64,000 bases of DNA from Noviherbaspirillum cavernae (GCF_003590875.1 NZ_QYUN01000002.1:1488001-1552000); one strand, 5' to 3'. Shown: positions 27,303-36,811, counted from the stretch's first letter. The notes: generated by a model from the sequence alone, not told the origin. Numbers and translations: made by a program.

Positions 27303-28565
27303 CTATGAGCGCGTGATCGGCAGTTCCTGCTCGGTCGCCGGGACGTGCATGTGCTTGGCCAGTTCAAGCTTGGCGATCGCGTTGCGGTGCACTTCGTCCG
27401 GGCCGTCGGCGATGCGCAGCGTGCGGTTGCCTGCCCATTGATAGGCGAGCGGGAAGTCCTCCGACACGCCGCCCGCACCGTGCGCCTGGATTGCCCAATC
27501 GAGTACCTGCTGCGTCACGTTCGGCGCCAGCACCTTGATCATGGCGATCTCGGCCTTGGCGTGCTTGTTGCCGACGGTATCCATCATGTAGGCTGCCTTG
27601 AGCGTGAGCAGGCGTGCGGTGTCGATCATGATGCGCGCCTCGGCGATGCGCTCGTGCCAGATGCTTTGCTCGGAAATTCTCTTGCCGAACGCGATGCGCT
27701 CGTTCAATCGTTTGCACATGTATTCCAGCCCGCGTTCGGCCACGCCGATGGCGCGCATGCAGTGATGGATGCGGCCCGGGCCGAGGCGGCCTTGCGCGAT
27801 TTCGAATCCGCGTCCTTCGCCGAGCAGGATGTTCGATGCCGGCACGCGCACGTTTTCGAACAGGATTTCGCAATGGCCGTGCGGCGCATCGTCATAGCCG
27901 AACACCGGCAGCGGGCGCTTGATGGTCACGCCTTGGGTGTCCGTCGGCACGAGGATCATCGATTGCTGCGAATGGCGCGGCGCGTCCGGATCGGTCTTGC
28001 CCATCAGGATGAAAATTTTGCAGCGCGGATCGCCTGCGCCGGAAATCCACCACTTGCGGCCATTGATCACGTAGTCGTCGCCGTCGCGCTCGATGCGGGT
28101 CTGGATATTGGTCGCGTCAGACGATGCAACGGCAGGTTCGGTCATCGCGAATGCAGAACGGATTTCGCCGCGCAGCAAGGGCTCCAACCATTGCTTCTTG
28201 TGTTCCTCGGTGCCGTAGCGTTCGATGGTTTCCATGTTGCCGGTGTCCGGCGCGGAGCAGTTGAACACTTCCGGCGCCCAGGGCACGCGGCCCATGATTT
28301 CGCACAGCGGCGCATAGTCGAGATTCGACAAGCCTTCGGGAGCACGCGCCGATTTCGGCAGGAACAGGTTCCACAGGCCTTGCGCACGCGCCTTCGGCTT
28401 CAGGTCTTCGATGATGCGGGTGGCGAGCCAGCGATTGCCTTTCTCCAGCCCGTTGCGGTCGATCTCTTCCTTGTAGGCCTTTTCGTTCGGATAGACGTGT
28501 TCATCCATGAATTTGAGAAGCTTTTCCTGCAATTGCTTGCAACGGTCCGAGTATTCGAAATCCAT
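27303..28565 (-). CDS. Acyl-CoA dehydrogenase, ACAD10/11-like
   Basis: 420 aa. [18 protein letters not shown] and [15 protein letters not shown] mark the flavin/substrate region, and [20 protein letters not shown] the C-terminal catalytic part. This long type with the N-terminal [13 protein letters not shown] occurs beside aminoglycoside-phosphotransferase-like genes, fused to them in animal ACAD10/11, and such a gene lies 48 bases upstream here. Such pairs are proposed to act on 4-hydroxyacyl-CoAs through phosphorylation; for this locus that is inference. Confidence 0.93.
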   Translation of the reverse strand: MDFEYSDRCKQLQEKLLKFMDEHVYPNEKAYKEEIDRNGLEKGNRWLATRIIEDLKPKARAQGLWNLFLPKSARAPEGLSNLDYAPLCEIMGRVPWAPEVFNCSAPDTGNMETIERYGTEEHKKQWLEPLLRGEIRSAFAMTEPAVASSDATNIQTRIERDGDDYVINGRKWWISGAGDPRCKIFILMGKTDPDAPRHSQQSMILVPTDTQGVTIKRPLPVFGYDDAPHGHCEILFENVRVPASNILLGEGRGFEIAQGRLGPGRIHHCMRAIGVAERGLEYMCKRLNERIAFGKRISEQSIWHERIAEARIMIDTARLLTLKAAYMMDTVGNKHAKAEIAMIKVLAPNVTQQVLDWAIQAHGAGGVSEDFPLAYQWAGNRTLRIADGPDEVHRNAIAKLELAKHMHVPATEQELPITRS

Positions 28566-28613
28566 GATGTCTCCTGTCGTTGTGTGATTTGGCAGTGGTT
28601 GTCTTGAACGGGC

Positions 28614-29675
28614 TTACTTGCTGCTCGCGTAGCTCCAGCCCATCTCTGCCATCGGCCGCGCTGCCTTGCCGGCCTTCAGCGCTTGTTCACTCGACGCCGT
28701 GCCATCCACGTAGCGCTTCATGATGCCTTGCAAGATGCCGGCCATGCGGAACATGTTGTAAGCGAGATAGAACTTGAAATCTTCCTTGCGGATCGTCTTG
28801 CCGGTGCGTTCGCAGTATTTCGAGATGTATTCTTCCTCGCTCGGAATGCCGAGCGCCTTGTGGTCGAGCCCGCCGATGCCACGGAACTGGCCGGGCGGAA
28901 TATGCCAGCTCATGCAGTGGTAGGAAAAATCGGCGAGCGGATGGCCGAGCGTAGACAGCTCCCAGTCGAGCACGGCGAGTACGCGCGGCTCGGTTGGATG
29001 GAAGATCATGTTGTCGAGCCGGTAGTCGCCATGCACGATGCTGGTCTCGTCGCCTGCCGGAATGTTCTTCGGCAGCCAGTCGATCAGGGCGTCCATCGCG
29101 TCGATCTTCTCGGTTTCCGATGCCTTGTACTGTTTGGTCCAGCGGTCGATCTGGCGGGTGAAGTAATTGCCCGGCTTGCCGTAATCGGCGAGGCCGATCG
29201 CAGCGTAATCGATCGTGTGCAGCTGCGCGATCACGCGATTCATCTCGTCGTAATGTGCGGCGCGTTCGTCGTTGCTCATGCCCGGCATCGACTGGTCCCA
29301 CAGCACGCGGCCATCGACGAAATCCATGATGTAGAAGGCGCGGCCGATGATCGATTCATCATTGCACAGCGCGTACTGGCGGGCGGCGGGAAAGCCGGCC
29401 TTGTGCAGCGCATCCATCACGCGGAATTCGCGGTCGATGGCATGCGCTGACGGCAGCAGCTTGGCGCTGGGTCCCGGTTTGGTACGCAGCACGTAACGCT
29501 GGCCATTCGTCGCCGTCAGCTTGAAAGTCGGGTTGGATTGGCCGCCCTTGAACTGCTCGACGTTCAATTCGCCCGAGAAGCCGTCGACATGCTGATGCAT
29601 GTAGTCCTGCATGGCACCAAGATCAAATTTCTGGCGCTCCGAAACGGGTCTGGTGCCCATGAATTCTTCGAACAT
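28614..29675 (-). CDS. Phosphotransferase (APH family) paired with acyl-CoA dehydrogenase
   Basis: 353 aa, kinase-like fold. A Lys/ATP-binding N-lobe (NPTFKLTATNGQRYVLR) is followed by the Brenner-type motif VHGDYRLDNMIFHP, with catalytic Asp and Asn, and VLDWELSTLGHPLAD, the metal-binding Asp. The adjacent acyl-CoA dehydrogenase matches the animal ACAD10/11 fusion order, so the substrate is more likely an acyl-CoA derivative than an antibiotic. Its promoter region carries the AGTACGGTCGTACT palindrome. Confidence 0.92.
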   Translation of the reverse strand: MFEEFMGTRPVSERQKFDLGAMQDYMHQHVDGFSGELNVEQFKGGQSNPTFKLTATNGQRYVLRTKPGPSAKLLPSAHAIDREFRVMDALHKAGFPAARQYALCNDESIIGRAFYIMDFVDGRVLWDQSMPGMSNDERAAHYDEMNRVIAQLHTIDYAAIGLADYGKPGNYFTRQIDRWTKQYKASETEKIDAMDALIDWLPKNIPAGDETSIVHGDYRLDNMIFHPTEPRVLAVLDWELSTLGHPLADFSYHCMSWHIPPGQFRGIGGLDHKALGIPSEEEYISKYCERTGKTIRKEDFKFYLAYNMFRMAGILQGIMKRYVDGTASSEQALKAGKAARPMAEMGWSYASSK

Positions 29676-29752
29676 CTTGTCTCCTGTGGGTGGATGGCGC
29701 GTAAGTGCGGCAAATGAAATTTATCGGCTCAATGCATTCTATCTCATGAAAG

Positions 29753-29766
29753 AGTACGGTCGTACT
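29753..29766. promoter_or_regulatory. Putative repressor operator, copy 2
   Basis: AGTACGGTCGTACT: hexamers AGTACG and CGTACT are perfectly inverted around GT, 77 bases upstream of the minus-strand phosphotransferase start. It closely matches 23048-23061 before the + acyl-CoA operon. The two sites suggest one repressor for both clusters. Confidence 0.55.
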
Positions 29767-29806
29767 ATTTTTAATGTCGCACCTGGCGCAATCGTTGCAC
29801 CCAGTG

Positions 29807-30511
29807 TCAGACCGGCCGGGATTTTCTGTATTGATCCAGCAAGACTTCCATCGTCGTGTTGCGCGACTCGCCTTGCAGAAGCGAGGGCGGCGAAAAATTG
29901 ATGATACGCACCACCCAGTCGGCAGGATCGTCGCCGACATCGAGCGCATTGATGCAGCCGGCGGTTTGCGCCAGGTTGCCGAGGAAGAGGCGCTGGTTGG
30001 TCAACGCGTAGGAGAGGATCGCGCGATTGATGCCGCCGTGCAGTACCAGCAGCACCGTATCCCAGGACTTGTCGGCGCGCAGGCGGTCGATGCATGGATG
30101 GACGCGATCCATCAGTTGCCCGATCGATTCGCCACCGAGGAACTGCTTGTGCTCAGGAACCAGTCCGTCGAATGCGCCGACAAAGGCATCCTTCAATGCT
30201 TCGTCGGGGATCGCCGACAGCTTGCCGCCCTTGATCTCTTCCAGCTCCGGCCATTGCTCGAGTGCGATCGGCTGGCCGGTTTGCTCCAGCACCAGCGTGG
30301 CAGTTTCCACTGTACGCGGCAGTCCGGAAACGATCACGCGGTCGAACTGCAGCTTCTCCAGCGCGAAAATTTTGCCTGCCGCAGTGGCCTGCGCGCGGCC
30401 GAGTTCGTTCAGCGGCACCTGCTCGGGCAGGTAGGGTTTGCCGGCTGCGTCGAAGTAGGTCACGCTGCCATGGCGCATCAGGTAGATGCGCCGTCGCTTG
30501 TGCGGATTCAT
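29807..30511 (-). CDS. Histidine phosphatase family protein
   Basis: 234 aa, phosphoglycerate-mutase-like fold. The catalytic LMRHGSV motif is near the N-terminus (RHG histidine), with VSGLPRTVETA and the second histidine in VLHGGINRAIL. The start overlaps the upstream enoyl-CoA hydratase stop by 4 bases. In this setting it could act on a phosphorylated pathway intermediate made by the neighbouring kinase-like protein; this is inference. Confidence 0.9.
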   Translation of the reverse strand: MNPHKRRRIYLMRHGSVTYFDAAGKPYLPEQVPLNELGRAQATAAGKIFALEKLQFDRVIVSGLPRTVETATLVLEQTGQPIALEQWPELEEIKGGKLSAIPDEALKDAFVGAFDGLVPEHKQFLGGESIGQLMDRVHPCIDRLRADKSWDTVLLVLHGGINRAILSYALTNQRLFLGNLAQTAGCINALDVGDDPADWVVRIINFSPPSLLQGESRNTTMEVLLDQYRKSRPV

Positions 30512-31287
30512 TTGTAGTGAGGCTTTCTTTTTTCAAGGAAGGCGGTGATGCCTTCCTGCGCATCGCGATGATGCAGGCTTTCGATAAAGCTGATCTTCTC
30601 TGCCTCGAAATGCTGCGCCAGCGAGTTGCCGCGCGCTTGCTGCATCAGCGCTTTGACGCGCTCGACCGCGTTGGGCGACTGCTCGGACAGGGTATCGCTC
30701 CAGGTCAATGCGGTATCCAGCGCCGTGCCGTCCGCCACCAGTTTGTTGACTACGCCCAGCTGATGCAGGCGCGGCGCGAGAATTGTTTCGCCGCCGATCA
30801 GCAATTCGGCTGCAAGCTGATGGGGCAAGGCCTGCGTCAGGAACCACGAGCCGCCGCCATCCGGCGTCAAGCCGACCTTGACATACGACATCAGGAACTT
30901 CGCCGATTCGCCGGCCACGATCAGGTCGCATGCCAGCGCAAGGGAAAAACCGGCACCTGCCGCTGCGCCTTCGACCGCTGCGATGACCGGCTTGGGGCAA
31001 TCGCGGATCGCTTCGATCCAGCCGTTCAGGCTGTTGATCGACTCGGCCTGTTCGGCTTGATCCCTGCTGCGGTTTTCCAGCAGCCGATTCAAATTACCGC
31101 CAGCGCAAAAAAAATTGTCGGCCCCTGTCAGGATCACGGCGCGGACCGAATCGTCGCGTTCGGCAGTGGAGAGTGTTTCAATCGCGGCGGCGTAGATGTC
31201 GGGATGCAGCGCATTCCTTGCCCCCGGATTGGAAATCGTCAGGATCAGTGTCGCATCGCGGCGGGCAGCTTGGAGTTCGGCAGACAT
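30508..31287 (-). CDS. Enoyl-CoA hydratase/isomerase (crotonase family)
   Basis: 259 aa. The crotonase oxyanion-hole segments ADNFFCAGGNLNRLL and EGAAAGAGFSLALACDLIV are clear, with VGLTPDGGGSWFL after them. The Asp/Gly pattern in LTPDGG suggests an isomerase or hydratase with an altered catalytic Glu pair, so the exact reaction is open. The frame extends to 31374, but the family start is the ATG at 31287 (MSAELQAARRDATL). It is the first gene of the minus cluster. Confidence 0.92.
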   Translation of the reverse strand: MSAELQAARRDATLILTISNPGARNALHPDIYAAAIETLSTAERDDSVRAVILTGADNFFCAGGNLNRLLENRSRDQAEQAESINSLNGWIEAIRDCPKPVIAAVEGAAAGAGFSLALACDLIVAGESAKFLMSYVKVGLTPDGGGSWFLTQALPHQLAAELLIGGETILAPRLHQLGVVNKLVADGTALDTALTWSDTLSEQSPNAVERVKALMQQARGNSLAQHFEAEKISFIESLHHRDAQEGITAFLEKRKPHYK

Positions 31288-31585
31288 GAGAAGTGGTTTG
31301 GGGTTATCGAATTGGAAATCAGGCGTCGGCTGGATGCCGATGCTGTCGCATCGACGACGAGAGCATCGAAGCAACTTTCGCCAATATTATTGCCCAATTG
31401 TGGCAGGCCGGGGCGGATCCCTTGCGAATCCATTGCGCACCCCGTTCGCATGAATGCATGGCGCAATGAGCCCGGTCTTGCGGTAAGCTTCCCTTCCAAT
31501 GCCGTCGCTCAGGCGATGCTGCAGCGACAATGTGCGCCGGCGCGCACGACATCCGATCATTCAAGAGACACATCAGGGAGACAAC

Positions 31586-32233
31586 ATGCTGAAACTCTGC
31601 GGCTTTGCCGTCAGCAATTACTACAACAAGGTCAAGTTTGCGCTGCTGGAAAAAGGCATCGCCTTTGAAGAGGAAGTGGTGTGGACCGACAAGTCGCCCG
31701 AGCTGCTTGCCCGTTCCCCGCTCGGCAAGGTGCCGTTTATCGAAACCGAACACGGCAGGATGTGCGAGTCGCAAGTCATCATGGAATACATCGAATCGAC
31801 CTATCCGCAAAAGCCGCTGATGCCGGCCAATCCATTCGCGGCGGCGAAGGTGCGTGAGCTGATCACCTTCATGGAACTGCATCTCGAGTTGGTGGCGCGC
31901 GAGCTGTATCCGGAAGCGTTTTTCGGCGGCAAGGTGACGGACGAGGTCAAGGCGCGCACGCAGAAGCTGCTGGCGCGCAACGTGAAAGCGTTTGCAAAGC
32001 TGGCGAAATTTTCTCCTTACGTTGCCGGCGAAGAATTCACCATGGCCGACTGCGCGGGCCTCGTGCATCTGCCGCTGGTCAGCATGGCGTCGAAGATCAT
32101 TTACGGGGAAGATGTATTGGCCGAATTGCCGGTGCGCGACTATATGAAGGTGCTCGGCGAGCGGCCATCGGTGCAGCGCGTGAATGCCGATCGCAAGATC
32201 AGTCAGGAGGCAATGAAGGCACGCGGCAAATAG
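31586..32233 (+). CDS. Glutathione S-transferase family protein
   Basis: 215 aa. The N-terminal thioredoxin fold reads MLKLCGFAVSNYYNKVKFAL, with GKVPFIE (cis-Pro) and ESQVIMEYIE (glutathione gamma-glutamyl binding); the helical C-terminal domain includes EFTMADCAGLVHLPL. AGGGAGACAAC precedes the ATG at 31586; a longer frame from 31499 has no ribosome binding site or family support. It stands alone, diverging from the minus cluster. Confidence 0.92.
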   Translation: MLKLCGFAVSNYYNKVKFALLEKGIAFEEEVVWTDKSPELLARSPLGKVPFIETEHGRMCESQVIMEYIESTYPQKPLMPANPFAAAKVRELITFMELHLELVARELYPEAFFGGKVTDEVKARTQKLLARNVKAFAKLAKFSPYVAGEEFTMADCAGLVHLPLVSMASKIIYGEDVLAELPVRDYMKVLGERPSVQRVNADRKISQEAMKARGK

Positions 32234-32260
32234 CAGCGCCATCCGCCGCAATCGTCTTTC

Positions 32261-32283
32261 GCACTCGCATCCCTCGCGAGTGC
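32261..32283. terminator. Hairpin after the GST gene
   Basis: GCACTCGC (32261-32268) pairs with GCGAGTGC (32276-32283) around a 7-base loop. AAAAA follows on +, so on the - strand it would be preceded, not followed, by T residues; terminator strength on + is uncertain. Confidence 0.45.
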
Positions 32284-32369
32284 ATCAAAAAGTAACAATG
32301 ATGAACCCCGGCAAACAGGCTTTATCTAAAGGCTATGCGCGGCCATATTCGCGCTGCGCCGGGGGTTCC

Positions 32370-32726
32370 ATGAAACACTTCTTCCTCCCCTTGTTTTTGT
32401 CGGCAGGACTTGCCGGTTGTGCTGTCGTGCCGTATGACGCCTATCCAACGTACGAGTCAGGAACGATCGTGAGCGGGCCGTATTACTCGTCGCCGTATTA
32501 CTACCCTTATTACGCCTGGCCGCCGAGCTATGCCACGTTCGGATTCAACTACGGCTATTGGGGAAATCGTTCCGGGAACGGCCACCATCATGGCCACAAG
32601 GGAACGACTGCTGCGCCGGCCCCCGCGCTAACCCCTGTCCCGACTCCGGGGATTGCACCCCGAGGCAGCGGGCATATGAACCCGAGTCATGGGCACGTGA
32701 TCGGACGCGGCGGCATGCGACGGTAA
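32370..32726 (+). CDS. Small Tyr/Pro-rich lipoprotein
   Basis: 118 aa. It has a lipoprotein signal peptide with lipobox LAGC (lipidated Cys about residue 18), then a Tyr/Pro/Ser-rich stretch (SPYYYPYYAWPPSY) and a His/Gly/Pro-rich tail. No enzyme domain is seen; such proteins are usually envelope-attached and of unknown role. The frame runs in from 32280 but the signal peptide begins at the ATG at 32370. Confidence 0.75.
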   Translation: MKHFFLPLFLSAGLAGCAVVPYDAYPTYESGTIVSGPYYSSPYYYPYYAWPPSYATFGFNYGYWGNRSGNGHHHGHKGTTAAPAPALTPVPTPGIAPRGSGHMNPSHGHVIGRGGMRR

Positions 32727-32759
32727 TGGTTCGTCGAGGCCGCCGCTTCAACCCTTCCT

Positions 32760-32954
32760 TCATTGCGGCTCGTCGGTATCGGGAGCGGGCGCTGTAAATT
32801 TCTGCATGTCTTCGCGGCTCATGCGGTGCGGCCGGTGCGGGTCAAGAAGGGGTTCGTCTTCCGGAAAAATATGCTGGTCGCCGGATTGCTTATGATGCAT
32901 GCGATTGCGATCGGCGGACTGGTTTCTGTTTCGATTCGGATTGTTTGTACTCAT
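32760..32954 (-). CDS. Small hydrophilic protein, unknown
   Basis: 64 aa from the ATG at 32954 (MSTNNPNRNRNQSADRNR), with AAGGAA 8 bases before it. It is very rich in Asn, Arg, His, Asp and Pro and probably disordered. No family is recognised. The good ribosome binding site favours a real gene. Confidence 0.5.
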   Translation of the reverse strand: MSTNNPNRNRNQSADRNRMHHKQSGDQHIFPEDEPLLDPHRPHRMSREDMQKFTAPAPDTDEPQ

Positions 32955-33571
32955 CGCAAATTCCTTTTCATCGACTGAACGAAGGTCAAACACTGCCATG
33001 CATCGAAGAATGATCGCTATCGATACATGTTGCAGATCAATTTAGAACACGCCTGTGGCGCGGAGTTCGTCATCTCGACTATGCATGTGCGCAAGAGAAA
33101 TCTTCGATGGTGTGCTTTGGCGCTTTCAATGATGTCGGATCGATGTCGATGCGCCTGATCCGTTCGATGATTTGCGTTTTCTCAATCCACCGATGCATCG
33201 TTTCTGCAGCATTTTGAAACATGCATTTGCGCAAGCAATTTCCTCTGCCGGACTCGTTGGAACTCGACGGCTTTCATCGTTGATGCATTCATCGAAAAAG
33301 TAAATGCAAATCGCTGATTCGGCGACGATGCATCGAATTTTCATGCTTATTTTTTCCTGTGCAACTGGTTACATTGACAAGACGCGACGCCGCACCGGCA
33401 GACCGCTGCGCGCCTTCGCATATCAAAACCATTTAACCAGCCAGGGTGGCGATCGCGCGCATGTCATTTGTATCAACAGTCAACGCAATGTCGGGCCGAT
33501 GCACCGATGGAAGAACGTGGCGATGATTGATTACGGCGATTCCCCCGCATCTACACTCTGCACAGGTCCCG
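32955..33571. other. Intergenic region before the polysaccharide locus
   Basis: About 600 bases with no supported gene. It has an unusual number of GATGCATCG-like short palindromes (for example near 33190 and 33328) and one copy of the 20-base element at 33330-33349 that recurs at 34942. Promoters for the small - gene and the + locus must lie here; none stands out. Confidence 0.5.
33330..33349 (+). repeat. 20-base element, copy 1
   Basis: GCATCGAATTTTCATGCTTA. It recurs at 34942-34961 with a single difference (G to A). Both copies lie 190-250 bases upstream of polysaccharide genes. The flanks are unrelated, so this is a short shared site rather than a duplication. Confidence 0.6.
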
Positions 33572-34737
33572 ATGAATCCATCCATTCAGCAGATGCAACC
33601 GGTCTCGGAGCAGGAGGACTCGGTTGACCTCGCAAAGTACCTTGGCTTTCTTGCCGACTATAAGTGGCTGATTGTCGGTATCGCACTTGCGACCATGCTG
33701 TGCGGAATGCTTTATGTGATGGCGACGCGGCCGGTCCATGACGCGAACATCCTGATTCAGGTGGAAGATCGCGCGGCTGCACCCAAGAGCATTCTTGGCG
33801 ACATGTCCAGCATCTACGATCTGAAGGTTGGCGTAGCGTCGGAGATGGAGATCCTGCAGTCGCGCCTCGTGGTGGCGCAAGCGGTTGAAAATGCGCGGCT
33901 CTACATCACGGTCGAGCCGAAATACCTTCCGCTCGTCGGCGAATGGATGGCGCGCCACAACAGGAAGCCCTCGGACCCCGCGCAGCGCGGCAGCGATGGT
34001 AGCGCAGTGGTGGGTTCGTCGAAGCTGTCGGAACCCGGACTGCTGGGTTACGGTGGCTACGTCTGGGCGGGGGAAAAGGCCGACGTCTCGACATTCAATG
34101 TGCCGGAGCCACTGGAGAGACAGCCCTTCGTCCTGACGGCCGAAGGCAATGACGGTTATCGCCTGACTCGCGACGAGCATGGCATCGACTTGCAGGGGAG
34201 GGGCGGCGAACGCTTGAAGGCGCAGACAGGCCAGGGCGAGATCGAACTCCTCGTCGATCACATGGATACGAAGCGCGGCGCGAAATTCACCGTGACGCGC
34301 ATATCGCGGATCGCCGCCATCGAGGCTTTGCAGAAGGCATTGAAGATTTCGGAAAAGGGGAAGCAGTCGGGCATCATCGGCGTGTCGCTGGAGGGGCGCG
34401 ACCCGAAATCGACCGGCCTTGCGTTGAATGAAATCGGACGCGACTACATCCGCCAGAACGAAGACCGAAAGTCGGACGAGGCGGAGAAATCGCTTGCTTT
34501 CCTGAACAAGCAGATGCCGGAACTGAAGGAAGAACTGCTGACGCGCTAGCGGCACATACAGGAGCCATATTCAACATCGTGCGCGGCGGCGTGAGCACGG
34601 TCGTGGAGATCGAGGAATCGGTGAAGCGCCTGAATCAGGCAGGGCATGCCGTGACCGGCGTCGTGTTCAACGATCTGAAGTCGCGCTATGCGCGTTACGG
34701 ATACGGATCGAAGCATGGCAAGTATGCCTGCGTGTAA
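33572..34737 (+). pseudogene. Wzc/EpsB-type tyrosine kinase, hollowed out
   Basis: The N-terminal part is well preserved: YLGFLADYKWLIVG first membrane helix, then the periplasmic chain-length domain to LLTR, where a stop falls at 34547. From 34561, in another frame, the C-terminal end of the same family follows: NIVRGGVSTVVEIEES, VVFNDLKSRYARYGYG, stop at 34735. The rest of the coiled coil, the second membrane helix and the whole Walker-type kinase domain, roughly 350 residues, are missing, with only about 12 odd bases at the junction. The N-terminal piece could still make a membrane protein of about 325 aa (ATG 33572), but without kinase activity. No wza or wzb gene is nearby. Confidence 0.85.
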
Positions 34738-35147
34738 TGGCCTTGCCGGCATTGATTGTCGATTGGCCGAATGTCGGTGGACTTGACGACTCCATATGCG
34801 ATGGTTCCCGCGCAGGAGTGATCTGAATCCGTAGACATTTCGTACGCTTTCATTCGTCCATGCATGCTGGAATTTGTATGCAATGCATCGCCGTCGAACC
34901 CATCAATAAAGTGAATATGAGAGGGGAAATTCAACAGTCAAGCATCGAATTTTCATACTTAATGTTTGTGGCGTGCCCGGGTAGAGTAGTACGAAGTTCG
35001 GGCGCACCACGCGTTCGCATTTCAACGCTTCGCATGGGCCGGTTGAACAGAATCTAATATGGAAAAGCTTATCTATCCCCACTGCTGCCGCGGTGTTGTT
35101 GCGGCGAACCGCTTGCCTGCATGGCCTGGTGCGGGAGTGTCATTGTG
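34738..35147 (+). promoter_or_regulatory. Leader of the glycosyl-1-phosphate transferase gene
   Basis: 410 bases without a gene. It holds copy 2 of the 20-base element (34942-34961), a TAATAT at about 35055 that could be a -10, and GGGAG before the ATG at 35148. Confidence 0.4.
34942..34961 (+). repeat. 20-base element, copy 2
   Basis: GCATCGAATTTTCATACTTA, 19 of 20 identical to 33330-33349, same orientation. It lies upstream of the WecA-like gene and may be a regulator site for the locus. Confidence 0.6.
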
Positions 35148-36305
35148 ATGGCATTCCAGGATATCGTCGGCATCATTGCCATCGCTGCGCTTGCCAGCTG
35201 CGTTGTCAGCCTGTTGATCGTCCTGACGCAGGCGTGGCACGGCAGCCTGTCGCTCGACAAGGATGTTGCGGGAGTTCAGAAATTCCACAAGAAACCGGTG
35301 CCGCGCATCGGCGGCGTCGCACTGGTGGCCGGTGTTGTCACAGCCATTGTTTACGGTGCATTCGATGAATCGCCGCGCATTCAGCAGGTGGGGACGGTTG
35401 CGCTGCTCAAGCTGCTTTTGGCGAGCATGCCGGCCTTTCTCGCAGGTCTGCTGGAGGATATGACGAAGCGGGTTTCGGTCATGGCGCGTCTGCTTGCCGC
35501 ATTCGCCAGTGCGTTGCTGGCATGCTGGCTGCTTGGGGCATGGCTGCCTCGCCTCGATACCTGGGGATTCGACCAGTTGCTCCGCTTTACGCCATTTGCC
35601 ATCGCGGTAACGATGATTGCCGTGGCCGGTGTTTCCAACTCCATCAACATCATCGACGGCTTTCATGGCGTCGCCGGCAGTGCGGCAGTGATCATTCTTG
35701 CTGCTCTCGGATTCCTGGCATGGCAGGCCGACGACATGTTGGTGACCAGGATTGCCTTGATGGGTATCGGGGCCGCGATCGGCTTTCTCATGGTGAACTA
35801 TCCAACCGGACGCCTGTTCATGGGGGATGGCGGCGCTTATTTTCTCGGGTTCTGGATTGCGGAAACGGCGGTGCTGCTTGTGGCGAGAAATCCATCGATC
35901 AATGCGTGGCAGGTATTGGCGGTCTGCGCCTATCCCGTGATTGAAGTGATGTACAGCATCTACCGCAGAAAGATCATTCGCAAGATGAGTCCGGGTGACC
36001 CGGATCGCTTGCATCTGCATACCTTGATTTATCGCCGCGTGGTGTGCCAGATCATTCCTCGCAACGACGCGTATCCCTGGATTCGCAATTCGGCGGTCGC
36101 CTGCGTCGTCGCGTCGATCGTCGCGACCATGACGCTGGGTGCGGTGCATTTCGGCGATGGTGCGATTGCCGCGCCTCTGATCGTGCTGGGTGAAGTACTG
36201 CTGTACATGGCGCTCTACACGCGCCTGGTGCGCGGGCGCTGGTGCCTCGATCCGACAGTCATCCTTGGCCTGCGCCCGGCGCCGGCGGTGCGGGAGTGGC
36301 GATGA
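35148..36305 (+). CDS. WecA/MraY-family undecaprenyl-phosphate glycosyl-1-phosphate transferase
   Basis: Integral membrane enzyme that starts polysaccharide assembly by moving a sugar-1-phosphate onto undecaprenyl phosphate; 385 aa with about ten hydrophobic helices. Diagnostic parts: LEDMTKR (first acidic loop), NSINIIDGFHG, FMGDGGAYFLGF and the cytosolic DPDRLHLHTLIYRR loop (HIH-type motif). The ATG at 35148 has GGGAG upstream; a start at 35121 is less likely. It overlaps rfaH by 4 bases. The sugar transferred (GlcNAc-P or other) cannot be told. Confidence 0.92.
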   Translation: MAFQDIVGIIAIAALASCVVSLLIVLTQAWHGSLSLDKDVAGVQKFHKKPVPRIGGVALVAGVVTAIVYGAFDESPRIQQVGTVALLKLLLASMPAFLAGLLEDMTKRVSVMARLLAAFASALLACWLLGAWLPRLDTWGFDQLLRFTPFAIAVTMIAVAGVSNSINIIDGFHGVAGSAAVIILAALGFLAWQADDMLVTRIALMGIGAAIGFLMVNYPTGRLFMGDGGAYFLGFWIAETAVLLVARNPSINAWQVLAVCAYPVIEVMYSIYRRKIIRKMSPGDPDRLHLHTLIYRRVVCQIIPRNDAYPWIRNSAVACVVASIVATMTLGAVHFGDGAIAAPLIVLGEVLLYMALYTRLVRGRWCLDPTVILGLRPAPAVREWR

Positions 36306-36811
36306 GTGACGAGGCCCTTCCAGAGCAGGCATGCTGGCATGTGGTGCGGACGAAACCCAGGCAGGAATTTCGCGCACTGGAGCAACTGCAGAATCAGCGA
36401 TACCACTGCTTCTTGCCGATCATCAAAGTAGAAAAAATCCGTCGCGGCAAACTGGAGACGTGCATCGAGCCGCTCTTTTCGCGCTATCTATTCATCCATC
36501 TTGACAGGGTAACGTGCAACTGGAGTCCGATCCGCAGCACGCGCGGCGTCAGCGAGCTGGTCGCGTTCGGCGGCCGCTTCGCTACGCTGCCGCAGGCCTG
36601 TGTCGAGGTGCTGCAGAGCAGCCCGGCACCGATCTGCGAATACCGGTTTCAACATGGAGAGCGTGTTGCCATCACCTCCGGGCCATTTGTCGGCCTGGAG
36701 GGGATTTATCAATTGTCGGATGGCGAAGCGCGTGCACTGGTGTTGATCGAATTGATGAGCCAGCCGCAGCGATTGAAATTTGCCGTGGAGATGCTGCGCA
36801 AGGTTGCGTAG
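36302..36811 (+). CDS. rfaH: Transcription antiterminator RfaH
   Basis: NusG paralogue that binds RNA polymerase paused at an ops element and lets it read through long operons; 169 aa. Family marks: CWHVVRTKPRQEFRA at the start, VEKIRRGK, EPLFSRYLFI, RSTRGVSELVAFGG, and in the C-terminal domain SGPFVGLEGIY and DGEARALVLIELM. These match E. coli RfaH more closely than housekeeping NusG. It is ATGA-coupled to the transferase gene upstream; a perfect 12-base ops core lies 77 bases downstream of its stop, before the next operon. Confidence 0.92.
   Translation: MSDEALPEQACWHVVRTKPRQEFRALEQLQNQRYHCFLPIIKVEKIRRGKLETCIEPLFSRYLFIHLDRVTCNWSPIRSTRGVSELVAFGGRFATLPQACVEVLQSSPAPICEYRFQHGERVAITSGPFVGLEGIYQLSDGEARALVLIELMSQPQRLKFAVEMLRKVA

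Noticed and set aside
27345..28607. 420-codon + strand frame opposite the acyl-CoA dehydrogenase
   Set aside because: Mirror of the real minus-strand gene, which has all family motifs.
33304..33627. 107-codon frame upstream of the wzc remnant
   Set aside because: Overlaps the true wzc start in another frame and shows no family features.
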